Below, one piece after another: positions 42,419 to 51,831 of a DNA stretch of 64,000 nucleotides. Position numbers and translations under genes: made by a program. The notes beneath the pieces are model-generated. The model was not told where the DNA came from and ran no database searches. It saw only the letters and a list, made by a program, of their open reading frames with translations. Numbering within the stretch: position 1 is the stretch's first letter; each line of letters opens with the position of its first letter. This stretch comes from Bradyrhizobium vignae (GTDB lineage Bacteria; Pseudomonadota; Alphaproteobacteria; Rhizobiales; Xanthobacteraceae), in contig NZ_RDQF01000012.1 in NCBI RefSeq assembly GCF_004114425.1, positions 107,218 to 171,217 on the forward strand, in the 5' to 3' direction.

Positions 42419-43404
42419 GCGTTCCCTTCGTCCAGGCCAAGAATCTGCGCCGTGTCTTCGATGTCTCGAAACCGTGGCTCAACCGTGTGCTGGAAGGCGG
42501 GCAGCTCGAATATCTGAAGGCGGTCGATCACGTCACCTTCGATATCCGGAAGGGCGAGACGTTTGCTCTGGTCGGCGAGTCCGGCTCCGGCAAGACCACG
42601 GTGGCGCGTATGGTCGTCGGCCTGTTGCCGCCGAGCTCCGGCGACGTCCTGATCGACGGCATCTCCATGACCGATCCGCGGCAGGCCCCAGCGCGGCGAA
42701 AGCTGCGCCGTCGCATCCAGATGATCTTTCAGGACCCCTATGCGAGCCTGAACCCGCGCTTCCGTGTGGACGCCATCATCTCCGAGCCGATCCGCGCCTT
42801 CGACCTGATCCAGGGCGAGCGCGACATCGAGGCCCGCGTCGGCGAGCTGCTCAGCCTCGTCGGCCTGCACCCCGACGACCGGCTGAAATATCCGCACGAA
42901 TTCTCCGGCGGTCAGCGCCAACGCATCGCGATCGCACGCGCGCTCGCATCGGATGCCGAGTTCATCGTCTGTGACGAGCCGACTTCGGCCCTCGACGTCT
43001 CCGTGCAGGCGCAGATCCTGAATCTGATGCGCGACCTCCAGGACAAGTTCGGCCTGACTTACATGTTCATCAGCCACAACCTCGCCGTAGTCCGCCACAT
43101 GGCGAGCCGCGTCGGCGTGATGTATCTCGGCCGCATCGTCGAGATCGCGGAGGGACGCGAGCTGTTTTCCCGCCCGCGCATGCCCTACACCAAGATGCTG
43201 CTGGGAGCCGTGCCTGACCTCGCGATGTCTGGCCGCCAGCGCATTCCGGTCAAGGGCGAGATTCCGAACCCGATCAATCCGCCCTCCGGCTGTGCCTTCA
43301 ATCCGCGCTGTCCGCTGGCGTTCGATCTCTGTCGCAAGGAGACGCCGGAACTGATCGACGGCGTTGCCTGCCACGCGGTCAACACCGCGCCGGTCACGGC
43401 GTGA
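42415..43404 (+). CDS. DppF-type ABC ATPase, island copy 1
   Basis: This 329-residue ATPase is the partner of the preceding one. Walker A is GESGSGKTT, the signature is FSGGQRQR and Walker B is FIVCDEPTSALD. CAFNPRCPLAFDLC lies in the C-terminal extension. The start overlaps the preceding gene. With the two permeases and the binding protein it forms a complete five-gene importer. The gamma-glutamyltransferase gene follows 88 bases later. Confidence 0.95.
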   Translation: MSVPFVQAKNLRRVFDVSKPWLNRVLEGGQLEYLKAVDHVTFDIRKGETFALVGESGSGKTTVARMVVGLLPPSSGDVLIDGISMTDPRQAPARRKLRRRIQMIFQDPYASLNPRFRVDAIISEPIRAFDLIQGERDIEARVGELLSLVGLHPDDRLKYPHEFSGGQRQRIAIARALASDAEFIVCDEPTSALDVSVQAQILNLMRDLQDKFGLTYMFISHNLAVVRHMASRVGVMYLGRIVEIAEGRELFSRPRMPYTKMLLGAVPDLAMSGRQRIPVKGEIPNPINPPSGCAFNPRCPLAFDLCRKETPELIDGVACHAVNTAPVTA

Positions 43405-43492
43405 CGCGCGCGTGCCATGCAACCTGCGCATTGGCGGCGACGCATCGGCTGTGATCAATTGCGCGCGCCGAAAATAAGGTGGTGAAAGTCCC

Positions 43493-45298
43493 ATGGGCAG
43501 CAATATCAATCCCGATCCGTTCACGACGAGGCCCGAGATCGAGGGCACGTTCGGGGTCGTCGCCACCACGCACTGGATCGCGACGGCCGTCGGCATGGGC
43601 ATTCTGGAAAAGGGCGGCAACGCCTTCGATGCCGGTGTCGCGACCGCCTTCACGCTTCAGGTGGTCGAGCCGCATCTGAACGGCCCCGGCGGCGATGTGC
43701 CTATCATCGTGCACGACGTGAAGCGTGGCCGCACCGAGGTGATCTGCGGCCAGGGCCCCGCACCGGCACGCGCCACCATCGCGCATTACAAGAGCGAGGG
43801 TCTCGACATGGTGCCGGGCACCGGCCTGCTCGCCGCCTGCGTCCCCGGCACGTTCGAATCCTGGATGATGCTGCTGCGCGACTACGGCACCATGCGGGTG
43901 CGCGACGTGCTGGAGCCCGCGATCTCCTATGCGCGCGATGGCTATCCGCTGGTCGAGCGCGCCTGCGCCACGATCCAGACCGTCGAGCAGCTGTTCCGCA
44001 AGCACTGGCCGACCTCGGCTGCGGTGTACCTTCCGAACGGCGAGGTGCCGAAGCCCGGCACTCTCTTCACCAACAAGACGCTGGCTGCGACCTACGCCCG
44101 CATCCTCAGCGAAGCCGAGAGCGGCGGCGGTGGCCGCGACGCCGAGATCGAGCGTGCGCGAAAAGCCTGGTCGCAAGGTTTTGTCGCAGAAGCCATCGAC
44201 AAGTTCTGCCGCACCCAGGAGGTGATGGACGTCAGTGGCTCCCCGCATCGCGGCGTGCTTTCCGCCGACGACATGGCACGCTGGCAGCCGACGATCGAGG
44301 CCCCGCTCACCTACGACTATGGCCGCTACACCGTCTGCAAGGCCGGCGTCTGGAGCCAGGGGCCGGTGACCCTGCAGCAGCTCGCGCTGCTCAAGGGCTT
44401 TGCCCTCGACGGGCTCGATCCGACCGGACCGGAGTTCATCCACCTCCAGATCGAATGCGCCAAGCTCGCCTTCGCCGACCGCGAAAAGTTCTACGGCGAT
44501 CCCAAGTTCACCGAGATTCCGATCGGAACGCTATTGTCTGATGCCTATAACGACGAGCGGCGCAAGCTCGTCACCGACAAGGCTTCGCTCGATTTCCGGC
44601 CCGGCTCTGTCGAGGGCTTTGGCGGCGAGATCAAGCTGCGCCGTGCCGAAGGCCAACGCGAGGCCGTCGGCGCGCTCGGCGCCGGCGAGCCCACCGTGGG
44701 ACGTTTTGGCGAGGTGCGCGGCGACACCGTGCATTTCGACATCATCGACAAGGCCGGCAATATGGTCTCGTCAACACCGTCCGGCGGGTGGCTGCAATCC
44801 TCGCCGATCATTCCCGAGCTCGGCTTTTGCCTGGGCAGCCGCGCCCAGATGTTCTGGCTGGAGGAAGGCCATCCCGCCGCGCTCGCGCCGGGCAAGCGGC
44901 CGCGCACGACACTGTCGCCGAGCATGGCGCTACGCGACGGCGAGCCCTATCTCGCCTGGGGTTCGCCCGGCGGCGATCAGCAGGACCAGTGGATCACGCA
45001 GTTCTTCCTGCGCCACGTCCATTGCAACCTCAATCTTCAGGAAGCCATCGACGCACCGGCCTGGCATTCCGAGCATTTCCCGATCTCGTTCTGGCCGCGC
45101 ACCGCGCGCCCCGGCGTGCTCGTGGTCGAGAATCGCGTGCCGAAGGCGACGATCGAGAATCTGCGCGAGCGCGGGCATATCGTCGAGGTCGGCCCCGATT
45201 GGTCGGAAGGCCGCCTCACCGCGGCCTCGCGCGTCGGGGTCCGCCGCCGCGCTGCCGCCAATCCGCGCGGCATGCAGGGCTACGCCGCGGGACGCTGA
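43493..45298 (+). CDS. ggt: Gamma-glutamyltransferase (Ntn-hydrolase) family protein
   Basis: This 601-residue protein resembles gamma-glutamyltranspeptidase, which cleaves gamma-glutamyl bonds of glutathione and related peptides after self-cleavage into two chains. The probable nucleophile is Thr412 in GDTVHFDIID, where processing would occur, and PSGGW and GSPGGDQQDQ follow in the small subunit. I see no signal peptide, unlike secreted GGTs, so it may act in the cytoplasm on imported peptides. It lies between two peptide importers on the same strand, and DUF1028 follows 9 bases later. A relative acting on other gamma-glutamyl or acyl amides remains possible. Confidence 0.9.
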   Translation: MGSNINPDPFTTRPEIEGTFGVVATTHWIATAVGMGILEKGGNAFDAGVATAFTLQVVEPHLNGPGGDVPIIVHDVKRGRTEVICGQGPAPARATIAHYKSEGLDMVPGTGLLAACVPGTFESWMMLLRDYGTMRVRDVLEPAISYARDGYPLVERACATIQTVEQLFRKHWPTSAAVYLPNGEVPKPGTLFTNKTLAATYARILSEAESGGGGRDAEIERARKAWSQGFVAEAIDKFCRTQEVMDVSGSPHRGVLSADDMARWQPTIEAPLTYDYGRYTVCKAGVWSQGPVTLQQLALLKGFALDGLDPTGPEFIHLQIECAKLAFADREKFYGDPKFTEIPIGTLLSDAYNDERRKLVTDKASLDFRPGSVEGFGGEIKLRRAEGQREAVGALGAGEPTVGRFGEVRGDTVHFDIIDKAGNMVSSTPSGGWLQSSPIIPELGFCLGSRAQMFWLEEGHPAALAPGKRPRTTLSPSMALRDGEPYLAWGSPGGDQQDQWITQFFLRHVHCNLNLQEAIDAPAWHSEHFPISFWPRTARPGVLVVENRVPKATIENLRERGHIVEVGPDWSEGRLTAASRVGVRRRAAANPRGMQGYAAGR

Positions 45299-45307
45299 AG
45301 GCAACAC

Positions 45308-46018
45308 ATGACCTGGTCGATCATCGCGCGCGATCCTGCCACCGGCCAGTTCGGCATCGCCGTTGCGACCCGGTTCTTCGCGGTCGGCGCGCGTGTGCCC
45401 TACATCGCCGCCGGCCTCGGCGCGATCGCGACGCAGGCCTTCGTCAATCCCTACTACGGCATTGATGGCGTCAAGCTCTTGCGCGAGGGCCTCAACGCAC
45501 ACGACGTGCTCGCCACGCTCCTGACGACCGACGACGGCCGCGAAAGCCGCCAAATCCACATCATGGATGCGAGCGGCGAGATCGCGGCTCACACCGGGCG
45601 CGACTGCATCGACTGGTGCGGCCATATCGCCGGCAGCGGCTTTTCGATCGCCGGCAACATGCTCGCCGGCGCCGATGTCCTGGACGAGACCGCGAAGACC
45701 TATATCGCCAATGACAGCCTGCCCTTCCCGCGCCGCCTGCTCGCGGCGATGCGCGCGGGCGAATCCGCCGGCGGCGACAAGCGCGGCAAGCAATCGGCCG
45801 CGCTCGTGATCCATCGCGAGGAGGAATGGCCGGCCCTCGACATTCGCGCCGACGACCATCCCGATCCGCTCGGCGAGCTCGAACGGCTCGAGCGCGTCAG
45901 CCACGAGCTCTGGGTGCATTTTCGCGACTCGCTGCCGACGCGCCGGAATCCCGGGGGCAATACCGATCGCAGTGTCATCGACGCCAGCATCGCTGCGGCG
46001 CGCGCGAGAGGATCATGA
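45308..46018 (+). CDS. DUF1028 protein, Ntn-hydrolase-like
   Basis: This 236-residue protein is a DUF1028 member. The start MTWSIIARDPATGQFGIAVATRFFAVGARVP is typical, as is GIDGVKLLREGL. The family is thought to have an Ntn-hydrolase fold and is often encoded beside peptide transporters and peptidases. Its reaction is not established. The position directly behind the GGT and in front of the second ATPase pair, with an ATGA overlap at its end, ties it to the peptide island. Confidence 0.88.
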   Translation: MTWSIIARDPATGQFGIAVATRFFAVGARVPYIAAGLGAIATQAFVNPYYGIDGVKLLREGLNAHDVLATLLTTDDGRESRQIHIMDASGEIAAHTGRDCIDWCGHIAGSGFSIAGNMLAGADVLDETAKTYIANDSLPFPRRLLAAMRAGESAGGDKRGKQSAALVIHREEEWPALDIRADDHPDPLGELERLERVSHELWVHFRDSLPTRRNPGGNTDRSVIDASIAAARARGS

Positions 46019-47004
46019 GCGCCAGCCCTCTCATCGAGATCAGCGATCTGCGCATTCGCTTTCATGGCGACGACGGCCGCGTCACTCACGCGGTGGACGG
46101 CGTCGATCTCAGCGTCGCCAATGGCGCGACGCTCGGTCTCGTCGGCGAATCCGGCTGCGGCAAGAGCGTGACGTCGCTCGCGATCATGGGCCTGCTGCCG
46201 AAACAGAGCGCCGAGATATCAGGCGCGATCCGCTTTGACGGCTTCGACCTGCTGACGACGCCCGACGAGACGCTGCGCGACCTGCGCGGCAATCGGCTGG
46301 CGATGATCTTCCAGGAGCCGATGACCTCGCTCAATCCGAGCTTCACGATCGGCGACCAGATCATCGAGACCATTTTGCGTCATCGTGGCGGGTCGCGGAA
46401 GAGCGCACGCGAGCGGGCAATCGAGCTGCTGCGCCGGGTCCACATCCCTTCGCCCGAGCGGCGCATCGACGAATATCCGCACAAGCTCTCCGGCGGCATG
46501 CGCCAACGCGTGATGATCGCGATGGCACTCGCCTGCGACCCTCGCCTCCTCATCGCCGACGAGCCCACCACCGCGCTCGACGTCACCCTGCAGGCCCAGA
46601 TCCTGGAGCTGATGCGCGAGCTGAAGGCGGCAAGCGGTGCTGCGATCATCCTGATCACCCACGATCTCGGCGTCGTCGCCGAGGTCTGCGACGAGGTCGC
46701 GGTGATGTATGCCGGCGAGATCGTCGAACGCGCACCGGTGGATGAATTGTTCTCCGCGCCGCAGCATCCCTACACGGTCGGCCTGCTCGGCTCGATCCCG
46801 CGGCTCGACCATCGCGCCGAGCAGCTGGCAACGATCGAGGGCATGGTGCCGAACATGGCCCAGCCGCCCGCCGGTTGCCGCTTCGCCGCGCGTTGTCCCT
46901 TCATGCTGGACGCCTGCACCAAGGCGCCGCCGCCGCTCGTGGAGATCAGCCCGGGCCATCTCTCGCGCTGCATCCGCGCGCCGCTCGAACCGTTGGTGTC
47001 GTGA
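46015..47004 (+). CDS. OppD/DppD-type ABC ATPase, island copy 2
   Basis: This 329-residue ATPase has Walker [10 protein letters not shown], signature LSGGMRQR and Walker [13 protein letters not shown]. The C-terminal extension has [14 protein letters not shown]. It overlaps the DUF1028 stop (ATGA). A gap of 199 bases with an R2 repeat separates it from the second ATPase of this set. Its sequence differs clearly from the copy 1 ATPase, so the two importers are not a recent duplication. Confidence 0.95.
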   Translation: MSASPLIEISDLRIRFHGDDGRVTHAVDGVDLSVANGATLGLVGESGCGKSVTSLAIMGLLPKQSAEISGAIRFDGFDLLTTPDETLRDLRGNRLAMIFQEPMTSLNPSFTIGDQIIETILRHRGGSRKSARERAIELLRRVHIPSPERRIDEYPHKLSGGMRQRVMIAMALACDPRLLIADEPTTALDVTLQAQILELMRELKAASGAAIILITHDLGVVAEVCDEVAVMYAGEIVERAPVDELFSAPQHPYTVGLLGSIPRLDHRAEQLATIEGMVPNMAQPPAGCRFAARCPFMLDACTKAPPPLVEISPGHLSRCIRAPLEPLVS

Positions 47005-47023
47005 TGGCGCGGCTCTCTCCTCT

Positions 47024-47177
47024 CGTGCGCCGGGCGCAGCGCAGCACAAGCGAAGCGCCGTGGTGCGCTGCTGAACCGGGGCCCACGTCGCGGCAGGCTG
47101 GGTACCGGTTCAGCGTCGCAACACACTGGACGATGCTTCGCATCTCCAGGCGTGTTGCGCCGCGCCCGGGACACGAG
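47024..47177. repeat. Dispersed repeat, family R2, copy B
   Basis: The left end GTGCGCCGGGCGCAGCGCAG and the right end around TTGCGCCGCGCCCGGGACACGAG pair in part. Inner blocks include CTGAACCGGGGCCCA, answered by CTGGGTACCGGTTCAG, and GGACGATGCTTCGCATC, shared with copy A. It splits the two ATPase genes of importer 2. Confidence 0.72.
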
Positions 47178-47203
47178 ACCTGGGTCCGCAAGGAGCAGAC
47201 GCG

Positions 47204-48289
47204 ATGACCGCGCTGCTCGAGGTCGAGAGCCTGGTCAAGCATTTCGTCGCCGAGCGCTCGCTGTTCGGCCGGGCACTGGCGCATGTCAAAGCGGTCGATG
47301 GCGTGTCCTTCTCGCTGGAAGCCGGCAAGACGCTGGCGCTCGTCGGCGAATCCGGTTGCGGCAAGTCGACCGTCAGCCGGCTGGTGCTGCGGCTGATCGA
47401 GCCGGATGCCGGCAAGATTCGCTTCGGCGGCCGCGATCTGCTCTCGCTCGACGCGGGCGGCTTGCGCGCCTTCCGCCGCGAAGCGCAGATCATCTTCCAG
47501 GATCCTTACGCCTCGCTCAATCCACGCATGACCGTCGGCCAGATCCTGACCGAGCCGCTGGTACTGCACGATCTCGTTCCAGCGGCGCGGCGGGCCGCGC
47601 GGGTCGCCGAGCTGCTGCGGCTGGTCGGGCTGGAGCCGCGGCTGGCGCGGCGCTATCCGCATGAATTCTCCGGCGGTCAACGGCAGCGCATCGCGATTGC
47701 CCGCGCCCTCGCCGTTGAACCCAAGCTCATTATCTGCGACGAGCCGGTCTCGGCACTCGACGTCTCGATCCGCTCGCAGATTCTCAACCTGCTGCGCACG
47801 CTGCAGGACCGGCTTGGTCTCGCCTACATCTTCGTCTCGCATGATCTCGCCGTGGTCAAGCACATCGCCGACCATGTCGCGGTGATGAATCTCGGTCAGA
47901 TCGTCGAGACCGCGGAGGCGGACGCATTGTTCGCCGCGCCGCGCCATCCCTACAGCCGCGCACTGCTGTCCGCGATCCCCGTGCCCAAACCGCGGGCAAA
48001 GAGCAGCCGGATTGTGCTGCAGGGGGAGATTCCCAGCGCGCTCAATCCGCCGACGGGATGCCGCTTTCACACCCGCTGCCCCTATGTGATCGAGCGTTGC
48101 CGCACTCAAATGCCGCAGCTCGTACCGGATGGCACCGGACATGCAACGGCCTGCCACCGAACGTCGGAACTGCCGTCTTCCGCGGCGATCGTCCCGTCCG
48201 ACGGCGGCTTCTCGCCGGTTCTGGAAAAATTGGTCGCCGCGTTCAGCAGCGGCCCGGAAGCAGCACGCAGCGGCGGGGTTAGTTCGTAG
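47204..48289 (+). CDS. OppF/DppF-type ABC ATPase, island copy 2
   Basis: This 361-residue ATPase has Walker [10 protein letters not shown], signature FSGGQRQR and Walker B LIICDEPVSALD. The C-terminal part is longer than usual: CRFHTRCPYVIERC is followed by a roughly 45-residue low-complexity tail ending in GVSS. AAGGAG lies upstream of the ATG at 47204. The binding protein gene of the second importer begins 40 bases after its stop. Confidence 0.94.
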   Translation: MTALLEVESLVKHFVAERSLFGRALAHVKAVDGVSFSLEAGKTLALVGESGCGKSTVSRLVLRLIEPDAGKIRFGGRDLLSLDAGGLRAFRREAQIIFQDPYASLNPRMTVGQILTEPLVLHDLVPAARRAARVAELLRLVGLEPRLARRYPHEFSGGQRQRIAIARALAVEPKLIICDEPVSALDVSIRSQILNLLRTLQDRLGLAYIFVSHDLAVVKHIADHVAVMNLGQIVETAEADALFAAPRHPYSRALLSAIPVPKPRAKSSRIVLQGEIPSALNPPTGCRFHTRCPYVIERCRTQMPQLVPDGTGHATACHRTSELPSSAAIVPSDGGFSPVLEKLVAAFSSGPEAARSGGVSS

Positions 48290-48329
48290 AGGACGAGACC
48301 CGGCAGCCATAGAACAGAGGTTGAGAGCG

Positions 48330-49841
48330 ATGAGCTTCATGCGTTTGACAATCCTGGCGTCGGCTTTGCTGACGTCGCTCGTGGGCACGGCCCAGGCGCA
48401 GACAACGCTTCGCATCGGCATCGCCGAGGACCCCGACATCCTCGATCCGAGTGTCGGCCGCACCTATGTCGGTCGCATCGTGTTCTCCGCGGTCTGCGAC
48501 AAGCTGTTCGACATCGACGAGAAGCTGAACATCGTGCCGCAGCTCGCGCTCTCCCATGAGACCTCGGCCGACGGCAAGGAGATGACGATCAAGCTCCGCC
48601 CGGGGGTCAAATTCCACGACGGCGAGCCGCTGGATGCGGAGGCCGCAAAATTCTCGCTCGAGCGGCACATGACGCTGCCGACCTCGTTCCGCAAGTCGGA
48701 GCTTGCCAGCGTCGACCATGTCGAGCTGGTCGATCCCCTCACGATCAAGCTGGTGCTCAAGACTCCCTACTCGCCCCTGATCGCCCAGCTCACCGATCGG
48801 TCCGGCATGATGGTGTCGCCCAAAGCGGCGAAGGAAGCCGGCGACAAGTTCGGCCTGCATCCGGTCTGCGCGGGCCCGTACAAATTCGTCGAGCGCGTCC
48901 AGCAGGACCGCATGGTCTTCGAGAAATTCGCCGACTATTGGAACAAGGACAACATTCATATCGACCGCGTCGTCTTCCTGCCGATCGTCGACGCGACGGT
49001 GCGCCTCGCCAATCTGAAATCCGGTGCGCTTGATCTGATCGAGCGCGTGCTCGCCACCGACATCAAGGACGTGCGCGCCGATTCCCGGCTCGTGCTGTCG
49101 ACCGCGCCCGAGCTCGGCTATTACGGCCTCACCGTCAACATCGGCAACGACAAGAGCAAGGGACCGCTGAGCCAGTCGGCCAAGGTCCGCCAGGCACTCG
49201 ATCTGTCGATCGACCGCGAAGCGCTCAATCAGGTGGTCTTCAACGGCGAATTCACGCCCGGCAATCAATGGGTCAGCCCAACGCATCCATATTATCAGAA
49301 GGCATTTCCGGTCCACGGTCGCGACATCGCGAAGGCAAAGGCACTGTTGAAGGAAGCCGGCGTGACCACGCCTGTGACGGTGGACTACATGATTCCCAAG
49401 GGGGCGGAGAACGAGGCCGTCGCACAGGTCATCCAGTCGATGGCTGCGGAAGCGGGCTTCGACATCAAGATCCGCGCCGTCGAGTTCGCGACCACGTTCA
49501 AGCAGGCGCAGGCCGGTGAGTTCCAGATATTCCAGATCAACTGGAGCGGCCGCATCGATCCCGACGGCAATTCCTACATCTTCATGCGCAGCAAGGCGCC
49601 GCAGAACGACGGCGTGTATTCGAACCCGGACGCCGACAAGCTCATGGAAGACGGACGCATGACGTCCAATGTCGAGGAGCGGAAGGCGATCTACGAGAAG
49701 CTGGCGAAAATCCTGCTCGACGACTTGCCGATCATCTACATCTATCACCGCAAACTCCTGATCGCGCACACGAAGAAGCTCGAGCGCTACCGGCAGATGC
49801 CCGACGGGCTGGTGCGCGTGGTCGGGCTGAAGTTCAAGTGA
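48330..49841 (+). CDS. Peptide ABC transporter substrate-binding protein (family 5), island copy 2
   Basis: This 503-residue periplasmic protein has a signal peptide ending at AQA-QTTLRIG. Family blocks include ALSHETSADGKEMTIKLRPGVKFHDGEPLDAEAAKFSLERH and RQALDLSIDREALNQVV. It differs from the copy 1 binding protein in ligand-region sequence, so the two importers probably prefer different peptides. It lies directly upstream of its permease genes, separated by an R2 repeat. Confidence 0.93.
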   Translation: MSFMRLTILASALLTSLVGTAQAQTTLRIGIAEDPDILDPSVGRTYVGRIVFSAVCDKLFDIDEKLNIVPQLALSHETSADGKEMTIKLRPGVKFHDGEPLDAEAAKFSLERHMTLPTSFRKSELASVDHVELVDPLTIKLVLKTPYSPLIAQLTDRSGMMVSPKAAKEAGDKFGLHPVCAGPYKFVERVQQDRMVFEKFADYWNKDNIHIDRVVFLPIVDATVRLANLKSGALDLIERVLATDIKDVRADSRLVLSTAPELGYYGLTVNIGNDKSKGPLSQSAKVRQALDLSIDREALNQVVFNGEFTPGNQWVSPTHPYYQKAFPVHGRDIAKAKALLKEAGVTTPVTVDYMIPKGAENEAVAQVIQSMAAEAGFDIKIRAVEFATTFKQAQAGEFQIFQINWSGRIDPDGNSYIFMRSKAPQNDGVYSNPDADKLMEDGRMTSNVEERKAIYEKLAKILLDDLPIIYIYHRKLLIAHTKKLERYRQMPDGLVRVVGLKFK

Positions 49842-49859
49842 TGGAGCTGGCGATGTGCG

Positions 49860-49990
49860 CGCGTCCCGGACGCGGCGCAGCGCACAAGCGCTGCACCGGT
49901 GAGCCAGGGCCCATGGCGACGGCGAACCGCGGCCGCTGGGTCCCGGTTCAGCGGCGCAACATGGCATGTTGCGCGGCGCCCGGCACACGT
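49860..49990. repeat. Dispersed repeat, family R2, copy C
   Basis: The left part GCGTCCCGGACGCGGCGCAG and the block GAGCCAGGGCCCATGGC, answered by CTGGGTCCCGGTTCAGC, correspond to copies A and B. It fills the gap between the copy 2 binding protein gene and its first permease gene, reaching almost to the permease start. Confidence 0.72.
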
Positions 49991-49998
49991 GGGGCATC

Positions 49999-50940
49999 AT
50001 GCTGAACTTCCTCGCTCGCCGGATTGCGCAGATCGTGCCGACACTGTTCTTCGTGTCGGTGCTGATCTTCTCGCTGCAACAATTGCTGCCCGGCGACCCC
50101 GCTTTGGTGATGGCCGGCGAGGAGCGCGATCCCGCCGTGATCGAGCAAATCCGCCGGCAACACCGGCTGGACCAGCCAATTCCCGTGCAGTACGTCTACT
50201 GGCTCAAGGGCGTTCTGTCGGGCGATTTCGGCGAGTCGCTGCGCAACAAGATGCCGGTGCGCGAGCTGATCGCGCAGAAGCTGCCGGTGACGCTGCAGCT
50301 CGGCTCGATGGCGATCCTGATCGCGTTCTTCATCGGCATTTCCGCCGGCATCGTCTCCGCCGTGAAGAAGGGAACGGCATGGGATTATGGTGCCAATCTG
50401 TTCGCCCTCTGGGGCATCTCGACGCCGAATTTCTGGCTGGGAATCCTCCTGATCTTCCTGTTCTCGATCAAGCTCGGCTGGCTGCCGGCGTCGGGCTATG
50501 TGCCGCTCACCGAGGACTGGCGCGCGAGTCTCGCCGCCACCATCATGCCGGCCTTCGTGCTCGGCAACGCGATCTCCGCGATCCTGATGCGACATACCCG
50601 CAGCGCGATGCTCCAGGTGCTGGAAAGCGACTACGTCCGCACGGCTCGCGCGAAAGGGCTTTCCGAGCGCGTGGTGATCCTCAAGCACGCCATGCGCAAC
50701 GCGCTCACGCCCATCATCACGCTCGGCGCGCTCGAGCTCGGCACCTTGTTGTCCGGCGCGGTGCTGACCGAGCAGATCTTCTCCATTCCCGGCTTCGGCA
50801 AGCTGATCGTGGATGCCGTCTTCAACCGTGACTACGCCGTGGTCCAGGGCGTGGTGCTGGTGACCGCCACCGTCTACATCACGCTGAACCTCGTCGCCGA
50901 CGTCGCCTATATCCTCGTCAACCCGCGGCTGAGGGGCTAG
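49999..50940 (+). CDS. DppB-type ABC permease, island copy 2
   Basis: This 313-residue permease has GDFGESLRNKMPVRELI, the EAA loop QVLESDYVRTARAKGLSERVV, and EQIFSIPGFGKLIVDA, all typical of DppB. I chose ATG 49999 (MLNFLARRIAQ), which begins at the usual family start; a start at 49966 would lie inside the R2 repeat. The second permease follows 3 bases later. Confidence 0.94.
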   Translation: MLNFLARRIAQIVPTLFFVSVLIFSLQQLLPGDPALVMAGEERDPAVIEQIRRQHRLDQPIPVQYVYWLKGVLSGDFGESLRNKMPVRELIAQKLPVTLQLGSMAILIAFFIGISAGIVSAVKKGTAWDYGANLFALWGISTPNFWLGILLIFLFSIKLGWLPASGYVPLTEDWRASLAATIMPAFVLGNAISAILMRHTRSAMLQVLESDYVRTARAKGLSERVVILKHAMRNALTPIITLGALELGTLLSGAVLTEQIFSIPGFGKLIVDAVFNRDYAVVQGVVLVTATVYITLNLVADVAYILVNPRLRG

Positions 50941-50943
50941 GCG

Positions 50944-51831
50944 ATGACGGACACAACGCTCCCAGCCAACCCCACCACGCCAGTCTATGAGCTGGACAGC
51001 CCGGCGCGCCGCGCGCGGCGGCGGCTGTTCAAGCGCAAGGCAGCCGTGTTCGGGCTTGTCGTGATCGCGATGTTCATCGCGCTTGCCGTCTTTGCGCCCA
51101 TCGTTGTGCCCTACGATCCCATCGCGACGAGCTGGAGCCTGGTACGCAAGCCGCCGACCGCGGCGCACTGGTTCGGCACCGACGAGCTCGGCCGCGACAT
51201 CCTGAGCCGCGTCGTCTACGGCGCGCGCGCCTCGCTGCTCGCGGGTCTCATCTCGGTCGCGATCGCGCTCGGCATCGGCGTGCCGCTGGGCCTGCTCGCC
51301 GGCTATCGCGGCGGCTTCACCGATGCGCTGATCAGCCGCATCACCGATGCCATGCTGGCCTGCCCGTTCCTGATTTTGGCGATCGCGCTCGCCGCCTTCC
51401 TCGGCCCGAGCCTCGGCAATGCCATGATTGCGATCGGCATCTCCGCAACTCCGATCTTCATCCGGCTGACCCGCGGCCAGGTGCTGAGCGTCAAGGCGGA
51501 AGACTATGTCGAGGCCGCGCGAGCGCTCGGCAACCCGCCCTGGCGGATCGCGTTCTCGCACATCCTGCCGAACATCCTGCCGTCGCTGCTGGTGCAGGCG
51601 ACGCTCTCGATCGCCGCCGCCATCATTGCCGAAGCCGCCCTCTCCTTCCTTGGTCTCGGCCAGCAGCCGCCGGCGCCGTCCTGGGGCAGCATGCTCAATG
51701 CGGCACAACGCTTCCTGACCCAGGCGCCTTGGATGGCGATCTGGCCGGGCCTCGCGATCTTCCTTGTCGTGCTGTCGCTGAACCTGCTCGGCGACGGCCT
51801 GCGCGACGCGCTCGACCCGAGGCAGCGCTAG
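50944..51831 (+). CDS. DppC-type ABC permease, island copy 2
   Basis: This 295-residue permease has FGTDELGRDILSRVVYGARASL, the EAA loop EDYVEAARALGNPPWRI, and EAALSFLGLGQQPP near its end. It is the last gene of the plus-strand island, and its stop overlaps the end of the convergent CnbZ-like gene by 4 bases. Confidence 0.95.
   Translation: MTDTTLPANPTTPVYELDSPARRARRRLFKRKAAVFGLVVIAMFIALAVFAPIVVPYDPIATSWSLVRKPPTAAHWFGTDELGRDILSRVVYGARASLLAGLISVAIALGIGVPLGLLAGYRGGFTDALISRITDAMLACPFLILAIALAAFLGPSLGNAMIAIGISATPIFIRLTRGQVLSVKAEDYVEAARALGNPPWRIAFSHILPNILPSLLVQATLSIAAAIIAEAALSFLGLGQQPPAPSWGSMLNAAQRFLTQAPWMAIWPGLAIFLVVLSLNLLGDGLRDALDPRQR

Noticed and set aside
43405..43492. Possible second promoter between the copy 1 ATPase and the gamma-glutamyltransferase gene
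   Set aside because: The 88-base gap has no convincing -35/-10 pair or sigma-54 motif; read-through from upstream is the simpler view.
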